Below, piece after piece: positions 43,156-50,543 of a stretch of DNA of 64,000 bases. Numbering within the stretch: position 1 is the first letter of the stretch; each line of letters starts with the position of its first letter. A model generated the notes under the pieces. The model did not search any database, was not told the DNA's origin, and saw nothing but the letters and a program-made list of their open reading frames with translations. The DNA lies in assembly GCA_002838205.1 (NCBI GenBank), contig CP017950.1, positions 750,858 to 814,857 on the forward strand. Direction: 5' to 3'. Made by a program: the position numbers and the translations under genes. The DNA comes from Tenericutes bacterium MZ-XQ. GTDB taxonomy: Bacteria > Bacillota_I > Bacilli_A > Acholeplasmatales > Acholeplasmataceae.

Positions 43156-44709
43156 ATGATTATAGATGGAGCATTTATACAAAGAGTTGTGAAAGAGCTC
43201 GACAAAAAACTTAATAAAGCCAGACTTGAGAAGATTAGTCATGTCACTAGTGAATCCTTTTTATTTCAATTCTATTTCAAGGGTGAAAAACTCAAATTGA
43301 TTATTGATTTAAATGCTAATTTTTTCTCGACATATTTAACAAGTAAAAAAAATCCAAATAAAGAACATACACAATTTTTATTAACACTAAAAAAACAATT
43401 AGAGGGCGGCATTTTAGAGAGCATAGAACAATATCAAACGGATCGTGTTGTTTTATTTCAGTTTACAGTTTATGACTTTATCGATGGTCCCATTCAAAAA
43501 ACACTTGTTTTTGAAGCCATGGGCAAACATTCAAACTTGATTTTAATCCATGATGGTAAGATTGTTGATACATACAAGAAAATGTTTTTCGAGACTGGAA
43601 GACAGTTAATACCCGGAGCTGTATTTGAATTTTTCCCTTCTGATAAAAAGCCTTTTACTTCTATTGACTACACTTTAATTGATTCACCTAAAGCAATATC
43701 TCAAAGCTATATGGGAGTATCAATGAAGCTAGCAACCTATTTATTTGAGCATCATATACAAATAGAAGATTTACCTTTTAAGCCTACAAAAGATATTACG
43801 AAAAACACAGGTTATTTTTTTGATATTTTTCCAAGTGAACATCAAAAAAAATACTATGATACTTTATCAGAATTATGTGATGATCAAGAAATCATCAATA
43901 CACAATATAAGCAATCCTATGACCTGTTTATTAAGAAACAACTAGAAAGGTATCTTCGAAAACTTGGTCAACTAGAAATAAGTTTTAACAAGACTAAGGA
44001 TCAACTCAATGATAAAATTTCAGGTGATTTAATTTATCAATCAGGACAAAATCTTAATCAAAAATTATCAAGTATCGATGTTTATGGTCAAGAGGTTCTT
44101 CTTGACCCTACATTATCGCTTAATGAAAATGCTCAAAAATATTTTAAATCTTATCAAAAAGCTAAAAGAGGACTCATTCATATCGAAGAACAAATCAAAG
44201 AAACCAGTGATTTGGTTGAATTGTTTAAAGAATTTGAAACATATTTGTCATTTGCCACGCAAGAAGACATCATCGATTTAGAAAATGATCTCATTTTATA
44301 CGGATATAAGACTAAGAAAAAACAAACATTCAAGAAAAAACAATCTCCAAATATCTTAAAAATTAACGATGATGATGCTGTCTATATTATTGGGAAAAAT
44401 AGTTTGCAAAATCAATATGTGACACATGAACTAGCTAGACAAGACGATTACTTCTTTCATGTGAAAGATGCACCAGGTAGTCATCTCATTGTTAAAACTC
44501 ATGCCTTAAATGAAAAGATAATTAGAAAGGCATCTATGCTTGCTGCTTATTTTTCAAGTTTAAGATATTCTTCATCCATTCCTGTTGATTACACACAAAT
44601 TAAGAATGTAAAGAAAATCCCTAAAGTTCCTGGTTATAAAGTTTTATTAAAAAACCAGAAAACTATGTTCATTGATATCGATGAAGAAAAAGTCAATTCT
44701 TATTTATAA
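43156..44709 (+). CDS. rqcH: Ribosome quality control factor RqcH (NFACT family)
   Basis: A 517-residue NFACT protein. RqcH binds stalled 50S-peptidyl-tRNA complexes and adds Ala tails for degradation. Order: NFACT-N (IIDGAFIQRVVKELDKKL), HhH and coiled coils (about 255-400), then the NFACT-R/DUF814 part (YFFHVKDAPGSHLIVKTH, near residue 445). Start ATG 43156 gives the usual N-terminus and has GAGGTGG just before; an ATG four codons earlier overlaps that site. A little shorter than the Bacillus protein. Confidence 0.92.
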   Translation: MIIDGAFIQRVVKELDKKLNKARLEKISHVTSESFLFQFYFKGEKLKLIIDLNANFFSTYLTSKKNPNKEHTQFLLTLKKQLEGGILESIEQYQTDRVVLFQFTVYDFIDGPIQKTLVFEAMGKHSNLILIHDGKIVDTYKKMFFETGRQLIPGAVFEFFPSDKKPFTSIDYTLIDSPKAISQSYMGVSMKLATYLFEHHIQIEDLPFKPTKDITKNTGYFFDIFPSEHQKKYYDTLSELCDDQEIINTQYKQSYDLFIKKQLERYLRKLGQLEISFNKTKDQLNDKISGDLIYQSGQNLNQKLSSIDVYGQEVLLDPTLSLNENAQKYFKSYQKAKRGLIHIEEQIKETSDLVELFKEFETYLSFATQEDIIDLENDLILYGYKTKKKQTFKKKQSPNILKINDDDAVYIIGKNSLQNQYVTHELARQDDYFFHVKDAPGSHLIVKTHALNEKIIRKASMLAAYFSSLRYSSSIPVDYTQIKNVKKIPKVPGYKVLLKNQKTMFIDIDEEKVNSYL

Positions 44710-44758
44710 TTCATTTAATTGCTTTTTATATGATTTTTAATCAATTGAAGCATAAGAT

Positions 44759-44787
44759 TTGAAAATATACATAAAATCATGTAAGAT
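44759..44787 (+). promoter_or_regulatory. sodA promoter
   Basis: -35 TTGAAA (44759-44764), 17-nt spacer, -10 TAAGAT (44782-44787). The 27-nt leader ends in a strong GAGGAGG ribosome site. Confidence 0.6.
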
Positions 44788-44814
44788 GAAACTATAAAAC
44801 GAGGAGGAATTTAT

Positions 44815-45417
44815 ATGAAATTTGAATTACCAAAACTACCTTATGCTTACGATGCATTAGAACCATTTATTGACGCTAGAACTATGGAAATCCACTATAC
44901 AAAACATCATCAAGGTTATACAAATAAACTGAATGATGCTTTAGCTAAACATCCAGATTTTGATATGCCACTTGAAAAAGTGCTTGCAGATTTAACTTTA
45001 GTACCACAAGACATTCGTGGTGCAGTTCAAAATAATGGTGGAGGTTTTTATAACCACAAGTTATTCTGGACAATTTTAAAAGTAAACAATGGCCAAAAAC
45101 CAGAAGGTGAGCTTGCTAAAGCTATCGATGCTGCTTTTGGATCATTTGATGCCTTCAAAGAAGCATTCTCAAATGCAGCTGCTACTCGATTTGGTAGTGG
45201 TTGGGCTTGGTTAATTGTTACTAAAGAAGGATTAAAAGTTGTGTCTACACCAAATCAAGATACACCACTTGATCAAGGCACACCAATATTAGGATTAGAT
45301 GTTTGGGAACATGCATATTACTTAAACTATCAAAACCGTCGTCCTGATTATATTTCTGCATTCTTTAATGTAGTCAATTGGGATCAAGTTGCTGAATACT
45401 TTAAAGCAGCTAAATAA
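44815..45417 (+). CDS. sodA: Superoxide dismutase (Mn type)
   Basis: A 200-residue Fe/Mn-family dismutase that removes superoxide in the cytosol. Metal ligands are His27, His81, Asp162 and His166 (DVWEHAYY). Gln in TPNQDTPL and the GGGFYNH segment favour the manganese type. Monocistronic, between its own promoter and a strong terminator. It points to exposure to oxygen. Confidence 0.96.
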   Translation: MKFELPKLPYAYDALEPFIDARTMEIHYTKHHQGYTNKLNDALAKHPDFDMPLEKVLADLTLVPQDIRGAVQNNGGGFYNHKLFWTILKVNNGQKPEGELAKAIDAAFGSFDAFKEAFSNAAATRFGSGWAWLIVTKEGLKVVSTPNQDTPLDQGTPILGLDVWEHAYYLNYQNRRPDYISAFFNVVNWDQVAEYFKAAK

Positions 45418-45438
45418 TAATCAAGTAAACTTTAAAAG

Positions 45439-45467
45439 ACTTATCCACAACTGGATAAGTTTTTTTT
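45439..45467 (+). terminator. Terminator after sodA
   Basis: ACTTATCCA/TGGATAAGT, 9-bp perfect stem with loop CAAC, followed by eight T. Confidence 0.93.
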
Positions 45468-45476
45468 ATAGAAAAA

Positions 45477-45494
45477 TGTAAAGTATGCTTGACA
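45477..45494 (+). promoter_or_regulatory. Operator A of XRE-ABC operon
   Basis: TGTAAAGTATGCTTGACA, pattern TGTAAAG-N4-CTTkACA with one mismatch to the perfect copy at 45522. Its right half is the -35 box. Confidence 0.75.
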
Positions 45495-45516
45495 TTACGA
45501 TGAAAGTGTATATAAT
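45489..45516 (+). promoter_or_regulatory. Promoter of XRE-ABC operon
   Basis: Consensus -35 TTGACA (45489-45494), 16-nt spacer, -10 TATAAT (45511-45516). A very strong core promoter lying between two operator copies. Confidence 0.85.
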
Positions 45517-45521
45517 AGTAA

Positions 45522-45539
45522 TGTAAAGCTTACTTTACA
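45522..45539 (+). promoter_or_regulatory. Operator B of XRE-ABC operon
   Basis: TGTAAAGCTTACTTTACA, a perfect palindrome with 7-bp arms around CTTA. It covers the likely start of transcription, 11 nt before the XRE start codon. The spacing of 45 bp from operator A suggests cooperative autorepression by the XRE protein. Confidence 0.8.
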
Positions 45540-45550
45540 GGGGTGATAAA

Positions 45551-45757
45551 TTGAAAAACAAGTTAGAAGAACTTAGAAAAAACAAACATATCAGCCAAGA
45601 GGATCTTGCAAACCATCTAAAAGTTTCTAGACAAACGATTAATTCTCTAGAAAAAGGTAAGTATAATCCTTCTATCCTATTGGCATTTAAGATTGCAATA
45701 TTTTTTAATCAAAAGATTGAAGACATTTTTACCTATGAAGAGGAGATTGACAAATGA
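45551..45757 (+). CDS. Small XRE-family repressor
   Basis: A 68-residue helix-turn-helix protein, almost wholly the HTH domain (HISQEDLANHLKVSRQTINSLEKG, residues 13-36). The type is the short YozG/YgzD-like regulator often paired with membrane proteins. Start is TTG with GGGGTGA upstream. It overlaps the next gene by 4 nt (ATGA). Two matching operators flank its promoter, so it probably represses its own operon; the inducer is unknown. Confidence 0.9.
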   Translation: MKNKLEELRKNKHISQEDLANHLKVSRQTINSLEKGKYNPSILLAFKIAIFFNQKIEDIFTYEEEIDK

Positions 45758-46161
45758 AAAAAAGTTTTGTAAAGCGTTATTTAACGTTTGTTTTATTTAT
45801 TGGATTATTATCTATATTTACTTTCGCATTAAACTTATACTTAGGTTTTCTCAATGATTATCTAAAAGGATTTACACTTTCCTTTGGTATAACAGTGACT
45901 TTATTCTCACTCATCGTCTTAGCAAGTCCTAAATACATAGAAAAAATGAAAGTCAATGAGTCTGATGAGAGAGTAATTATGATTAAAGAAAAACAAATGA
46001 GTGCAGGTTACTATTTTCACATCGCATTTAGTACTGTCTTAGTCATCATGTTTGGTTTCTTTGAAGATACATATATACTTTCTGTTGGCATTGCGGCTAT
46101 GCTTCTCGTAGAAGGCTTATTCCTATTTTTTATGGGATTTATATACAAAAGAAAATACTAA
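45754..46161 (+). CDS. Membrane protein of XRE-ABC operon (DUF2178-like)
   Basis: A 135-residue protein with four membrane helices (about 10-29, 36-58, 88-106, 110-130). A cytosolic link carries NESDERVIMIKEKQMSAGYY, which resembles the DER..I..KA motif of DUF2178-type proteins that accompany small XRE regulators. Function unknown. It may be a sensor or accessory part of the following exporter. Confidence 0.75.
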   Translation: MKKSFVKRYLTFVLFIGLLSIFTFALNLYLGFLNDYLKGFTLSFGITVTLFSLIVLASPKYIEKMKVNESDERVIMIKEKQMSAGYYFHIAFSTVLVIMFGFFEDTYILSVGIAAMLLVEGLFLFFMGFIYKRKY

Positions 46162-46174
46162 TTAAGGAGAAACT

Positions 46175-46954
46175 ATGGAAAAATTATTAGAAGTTAAAGA
46201 CTTAGTCAAAACGTTTCATTTATCAAAAAAGCAACAAAAGATTCAAAACACAAATATTAAGAAGAAGATTGCCGTAGATCATTTGTCTTTCAGTGCATAT
46301 CAAGGTGAGATATATGGTCTTTTAGGTCCTAATGGAGCCGGTAAAACAACTACTCTTAGAATTTTGGCTGGTTTGATTAAACCGGATCAAGGCGAAGCAA
46401 TCATCGATGGTATTTCAGTCACTAAAGATCAAGACTTGGTACACAGCAAGATCGGTTTTCTTACAAGTGAACTGAAACTTGAAGATTTTTTTACACCGAA
46501 CTACTTGTATGACTATTTTGCTAGGCTGCATCACGTTGATGAAAAAGTTTCACAAGAGAGAAAAGAAAAAATGTTTAAACGATTTGGGATTGATGAATTT
46601 CAAGAGGTTAAAATATCAGATTTATCAACAGGAATGAAACAAAAAATATCATTAGTTATTTCGATTGTTCATAACCCAAATATTATCATTTTTGACGAGC
46701 CAACGAATGGTCTTGATATCATCACTGCAAAAACAGTCACTGATTTTCTTATTGAACTTAAAAAAGAAGGCAAAACTATTATTTTATCGACACACATCTT
46801 CTCACTTGTAGAGAAATTATGTGATCGCGTAGGTATTATCATTGATGGGAAGATGACTTTTGAAGATACCTTATCTAACATCCTGAAAAATCAAGGTATT
46901 GAGCCATTATTCTTTGAACTTTACCATGAAAAAAGAGGTGATTTAAATGAGTAA
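46175..46954 (+). CDS. natA: ABC transporter ATP-binding protein (NatA-like)
   Basis: A 259-residue ATPase of the ABC-2/NatA drug and Na+ export group. Walker A GPNGAGKTTT (about 51-60), Q-loop, signature LSTGMKQK (a variant of LSGGQ), Walker B IIIFDEPTNGLD and H-loop LSTHIF are all present. AGGAG precedes the ATG. It overlaps the permease gene by 8 nt. Symbol by analogy only. Confidence 0.9.
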   Translation: MEKLLEVKDLVKTFHLSKKQQKIQNTNIKKKIAVDHLSFSAYQGEIYGLLGPNGAGKTTTLRILAGLIKPDQGEAIIDGISVTKDQDLVHSKIGFLTSELKLEDFFTPNYLYDYFARLHHVDEKVSQERKEKMFKRFGIDEFQEVKISDLSTGMKQKISLVISIVHNPNIIIFDEPTNGLDIITAKTVTDFLIELKKEGKTIILSTHIFSLVEKLCDRVGIIIDGKMTFEDTLSNILKNQGIEPLFFELYHEKRGDLNE

Positions 46955-48119
46955 AAATATTTTAACAATTATCAAAAAAGAACTCAGACGTTTTTTTACA
47001 GATCGTAGAATGCTTGTATCACTTCTTCTACCTGGTTTACTCATATTTATTTTATACTCTTTCATGGGTGATATGACATCTAGAATAAATAGTGTTGATG
47101 AAGATTACATTTACCAAGTTCAAATCATAAACGAACCAAGTGAGCTTACTGATATCAATCATTTCCCTAATCTTCAATTAGACATATCTCATGAAGATAC
47201 ACTTGATGACACTCAATTGGATTTATTATCTGAAAAAGAGATTGACTTAATTATTGTTTATGAAACTGACTTTTACTCAAAAATGCTAGACTATGAAGTT
47301 GGTCAAGGGACAGCTCCACTTGTTGAGATTTACTACAACTCAACAAAAACTGAATCTTCATTTCTATATAGTTCATACCTACAAAAATTCAATCAATTAG
47401 AGTCACAACTTTCAAACAAGTTTGATATCAACCAAAGAGCAGATACGATTTATAATTTTGCTACTGAAGATGATGTTTCAATCCAAATCATCACCTCTCT
47501 ACTTCCTTTCTTATTACTCACATTTTTATTTAGTGGTGCTATGAGTATATCTGCAGAATCTATTGCTGGAGAAAAAGAAAGAGGTACAATTGCAACTCTA
47601 TTAATAACACCAACTAAGAAAAGTGAAATTGCTTTAGGAAAAGTAATTTCATTGAGTATTGTTACATTGGTTAGTGCAGCATCCAGTTTCACTGGACTCA
47701 TGTTATCCATACCAAAGTTAATGGGAGATCAAAATTTATCAACAAATATGTATAATCTTAACACATATATATTGCTATTTATTGTTATAGTTTCTACAGT
47801 ATTCATATACGTTGTTTTATTATCCATCATATCTGCTTACTCAAAATCAATCAAAGAAGCTTCTGCATTAGCTGTACCTTTAATGATTATTAATATGCTC
47901 GTTGGTATTTCTTCGATGCTAGGTATTTCCAGTGGAAACATTACATCCTATCTCATTCCAGTTTATAACTCTGTACAAAGTATTACTGCAATATTGAGTC
48001 TTGAAGTAAATGTAACCCATTTAGTAGTTACTATTATGATAAATCTTGGTGTTGTTATCGTAGGTGTCTTTGGTCTTACAAAAATGTTCAACTCTGAAAA
48101 AATTATGTTTAATAGTTAA
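46947..48119 (+). CDS. natB: ABC-2 permease (NatB-like)
   Basis: A 390-residue membrane protein: one N-terminal helix (LVSLLLPGLLIFILYSF), a large extracytoplasmic domain (about 40-170) and five C-terminal helices. The coupling segment AESIAGEKERGTIATLLITPTK is the ABC-2 signature. Resembles NatB, which with NatA exports Na+ in Bacillus; peptide or drug export is equally possible. Last gene of the operon, followed by a bidirectional terminator. Confidence 0.88.
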   Translation: MSKNILTIIKKELRRFFTDRRMLVSLLLPGLLIFILYSFMGDMTSRINSVDEDYIYQVQIINEPSELTDINHFPNLQLDISHEDTLDDTQLDLLSEKEIDLIIVYETDFYSKMLDYEVGQGTAPLVEIYYNSTKTESSFLYSSYLQKFNQLESQLSNKFDINQRADTIYNFATEDDVSIQIITSLLPFLLLTFLFSGAMSISAESIAGEKERGTIATLLITPTKKSEIALGKVISLSIVTLVSAASSFTGLMLSIPKLMGDQNLSTNMYNLNTYILLFIVIVSTVFIYVVLLSIISAYSKSIKEASALAVPLMIINMLVGISSMLGISSGNITSYLIPVYNSVQSITAILSLEVNVTHLVVTIMINLGVVIVGVFGLTKMFNSEKIMFNS

Positions 48120-48120
48120 A

Positions 48121-48157
48121 AAGAAAAGTCAGTTCACCAATGAACTGACTTATTTTT
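48121..48157. terminator. Bidirectional terminator between natB-like and antiporter genes
   Basis: AGTCAGTTCA/TGAACTGACT, 10-bp perfect stem with loop CCAA (48127-48150) and A/T runs on both sides. Confidence 0.93.
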
Positions 48158-49416
48158 TATGCTTCTTGGAGTTGTTTTACATCTGTAATAACTGCTTCTT
48201 GATGATGTTCTGTAAGTCTTGATTCTCCAACCTTCTCTAAAGTAAACTTAAATATAATAGGTCCAACAATCTCAAAGAATAAGATTCCAGCAAGGACAAT
48301 TGTTTTAATAAAGATTGCTTCTCCACTTGGGAAGATTGAAGAAACAGCAACTAACATCCCAATCTCAACACCACCTTGTGGAAGCAAACAAAATCCTGTT
48401 GCATTTCTAACAACTTTTGGTGATTTTGCCATCACTGCACCTAAGTAGGCACCACCAATCTTACCAATGGTTCTAAAAACTATATATAGCACTGCAATAA
48501 ATCCTGCACTCTTAAGTACTGATAATGATAATTGTGCACCAGCTAATGTGAAGAATATAATAATAAGTGGTCCACTAAAATTGCTTAATGCAGCACCCTG
48601 GATTTCAAATGGTTCTTTTTTAATGAAGTTCGTAAATACCATACCAATCATCATAGGTGTTAAAATCATTGATAAATGATATGTATGAGCGATAAATACT
48701 GCTAGTAACACACTAGATAATGAAAAGACTAGATAAGCGATATACTTTTCAGTTTTCGGTAATCTGTGAATAAAGAATCTTGATACAAATCCTAATAATA
48801 ATCCAAATGCAGATCCAACACCAACAGATAATAAAACTTCAATGACTGGTTCAATCACAGCATTATGAATACTTAATGCTTCATTACCAATGGTTGCAAC
48901 CGCGATTGCTGTAAATAAACCGAAGATAATGACCCCAAACATATCATCAATACCTACAACTGGAATCACTGTATTTGTTACAGGTCCTTTTGCTCTTAGT
49001 TTCTTAACAATAACCATGATTGGTGCAGGTGCAGTTGCTGTTGCAATTGCAGATAAAGTTAGTGCCAACCATAATCTTCCATCAATTAAATAAATGACTC
49101 CAAAGACTATTAAAGCTGTTGCGATTGCTTGTACTGAAGTGATCGTTACAATCGACTTACCACTTTTTCTAACCTTTGGCATCCAAAGTTCTGTTCCTAT
49201 TTGATAGGCAATAATACCTAATACAAAGTTAGTAATAATATCGAAACTTCCCAAAGCTTCAAAACTTAAAACATTAAAAATACTAGGTCCTAAAAATACA
49301 CCTGCAATAATATAACCAGTAATTTCTGGTACTCTAGCAAGTTCTGCAAGCTTTCCAAACACGAATCCAGCTAGCAAAGTAATTGATAAATAAAACAAAA
49401 AAATATATATGTCCAT
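48157..49416 (-). CDS. CPA2-family cation/proton antiporter
   Basis: A 419-residue Na_H_Exchanger protein with about twelve helices. It shows the double-Asp ion site GIDDMFGVIIF (about 153-163), the crossover region TATAPAPIMVIVKKL and a conserved CLLPQGGVEIG. No TrkA-N domain follows, so it is the short NapA/KefB-like core. The Asp pair suggests electrogenic exchange of Na+ or K+ for H+. Together with the V-ATPase it would couple proton and sodium gradients. Strong promoter upstream with a palindrome on its -35. Confidence 0.92.
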   Translation of the reverse strand: MDIYIFLFYLSITLLAGFVFGKLAELARVPEITGYIIAGVFLGPSIFNVLSFEALGSFDIITNFVLGIIAYQIGTELWMPKVRKSGKSIVTITSVQAIATALIVFGVIYLIDGRLWLALTLSAIATATAPAPIMVIVKKLRAKGPVTNTVIPVVGIDDMFGVIIFGLFTAIAVATIGNEALSIHNAVIEPVIEVLLSVGVGSAFGLLLGFVSRFFIHRLPKTEKYIAYLVFSLSSVLLAVFIAHTYHLSMILTPMMIGMVFTNFIKKEPFEIQGAALSNFSGPLIIIFFTLAGAQLSLSVLKSAGFIAVLYIVFRTIGKIGGAYLGAVMAKSPKVVRNATGFCLLPQGGVEIGMLVAVSSIFPSGEAIFIKTIVLAGILFFEIVGPIIFKFTLEKVGESRLTEHHQEAVITDVKQLQEA

Positions 49417-49464
49417 GGTCTCATCATCTCCTTTTATTTAGTGACTTGGACATCAACCGACCTT

Positions 49465-49492
49465 ATTATACGCCTTTAAATGTAATTTTCAA
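49465..49492 (-). promoter_or_regulatory. Antiporter promoter
   Basis: On the minus strand -35 TTGAAA (49487-49492), 16-nt spacer, -10 TATAAT (49465-49470). The leader is about 45 nt long. Confidence 0.75.
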
Positions 49493-49507
49493 GAAAATGT
49501 TACATTT
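49478..49507. repeat. Palindrome over the antiporter -35 box
   Basis: Arms AAATGTAA and TTACATTT (8-bp perfect) with inner TTTTC/GAAAA pairing, offset by two bases. Placement over the -35 is that of an operator. Confidence 0.5.
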
Positions 49508-49550
49508 TTTTCATAATAACGTTTTCATAAAAATCTATGCGGAAAATGCA

Positions 49551-49577
49551 TAAAAAAAAGGAAGCTTTCGCTTCCTT
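49551..49577 (-). terminator. Terminator after hpf
   Basis: On the minus strand AAGGAAGC/GCTTCCTT with GAAA loop (49558-49577), followed by eight T. Confidence 0.95.
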
Positions 49578-50127
49578 AAATGGGTTGTGTTTCGATGATT
49601 GCATAATCTCCATCATCTCTTCTATAAACAACATTTGTTTTCTTGCTTTCTTGATCTAAAAACACATAAAAGTCATGTCCTGATAATTCCATTGCTGCTA
49701 TCGCTTCTTCTGATGTCATTGGTCTTAAATCAATTTTTTTATTTTTAACAAGTTGAGCAGCTAAAATATCTTTTTCTAACTGTTCAGCATCAAACTCTTG
49801 ACTATATGCTTGTTTAATACCTTCTTTTTCAAGATGATTCTTTAATTTATCTTTGTGTTTTCGAATTTGAGATACCAGTTTATCATTAGCTTTATCGATT
49901 GCAGCATACATATCTTCATCAGATACTTCAGCTCTTACAATCGTTTTTCCGGAAAAGACATTAACTTCAACTTTGTGATGATCTTTGTAAACTTTGCATA
50001 CAACTCTAATTTCATCAACAACTTCTGGTCCAAAAAAGGATACGACCTTTTCAAATCTCTTTTGAGCATATGCTTTAATAGCATGAGTTGGATTAAATCC
50101 ATTTTTACCTAAGACTTCAAATTTCAT
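49576..50127 (-). CDS. hpf: Long-form ribosome hibernation promoting factor
   Basis: A 183-residue long HPF, which dimerises 70S ribosomes into inactive 100S particles in stationary phase. The N-terminal S30AE domain (HAIKAYAQKRFEKVVSFFG, then KVEVNVFSGKTIVRAEVSDEDMYAAIDKA in segments) binds the 30S. The C-terminal dimer domain is RPMTSEEAIAAMELSGHDFYVF. It overlaps the upstream zinc-ribbon gene by 11 nt and has AAGGAGAG before its ATG. Last gene of the EF-G-like/zinc ribbon/hpf unit. Confidence 0.96.
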   Translation of the reverse strand: MKFEVLGKNGFNPTHAIKAYAQKRFEKVVSFFGPEVVDEIRVVCKVYKDHHKVEVNVFSGKTIVRAEVSDEDMYAAIDKANDKLVSQIRKHKDKLKNHLEKEGIKQAYSQEFDAEQLEKDILAAQLVKNKKIDLRPMTSEEAIAAMELSGHDFYVFLDQESKKTNVVYRRDDGDYAIIETQPI

Positions 50128-50503
50128 AGTAACTCTCCTTTTTTTCTATAATATCATAAAGTGTTAGTAAGTATATATCACCAAGCTTCATTTTGTCAAA
50201 TAATGTAACCCAATCTTCTGAGATTTTATCAAAGATTAAGATAATTTGATCTTTTCTTTGTCTTAAATACTCAATATAAAATGGTTTATAAAATGACATG
50301 TGTGCTAACGGTGATACATGCTCAGATGTTTGGATCAAGCTCAACCATATGACTTCACCTCCATCAACAGGTATCATACTTTTTTTTATGATTAAAGGAT
50401 ACTTTTGATAACAATATTCACATATATGATGTCTCTCTACTTTAAAAATATTAAACAAGCTTCTTCTTGTAGTTATCTTTTTATTACATACCTCACAAAA
50501 CAT
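50117..50503 (-). CDS. Zinc-ribbon protein, possible ComFC remnant
   Basis: A 128-residue protein with two CxxC knuckles, Cys3/Cys6 and Cys28/Cys31 (MFCEVCNKKITTRRSLFNIF, then CEYCYQKYP). This spacing and the RSLF segment recall the N-terminal zinc ribbon of ComFC. The rest lacks the phosphoribosyltransferase signature of ComFC. In Bacillus comFC lies two genes upstream of hpf, so position supports descent from comFC. Function is unknown. Its ribosome site is buried in a hairpin. Confidence 0.65.
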   Translation of the reverse strand: MFCEVCNKKITTRRSLFNIFKVERHHICEYCYQKYPLIIKKSMIPVDGGEVIWLSLIQTSEHVSPLAHMSFYKPFYIEYLRQRKDQIILIFDKISEDWVTLFDKMKLGDIYLLTLYDIIEKKESYYEI

Positions 50504-50506
50504 AAC

Positions 50507-50535
50507 AAGCCCTCCTAATCATATTAGGCGGGCTT
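50507..50535 (-). promoter_or_regulatory. Hairpin enclosing the zinc-ribbon ribosome site
   Basis: On the minus strand arms of 12 nt (AAGCCCGCCTAA and TTAGGAGGGCTT, one mismatch) with a 5-nt loop. The 3' arm contains AGGAGG, the ribosome site of the gene starting at 50503. It could lower translation of the zinc-ribbon protein or act as an intercistronic partial terminator. Confidence 0.6.
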
Positions 50536-50543
50536 TGTCATTT

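Noticed and set aside
48127-48150. Perfect palindrome as an operator
   Set aside because: Lies between two converging gene ends with A/T runs on both sides, so it is a bidirectional terminator.
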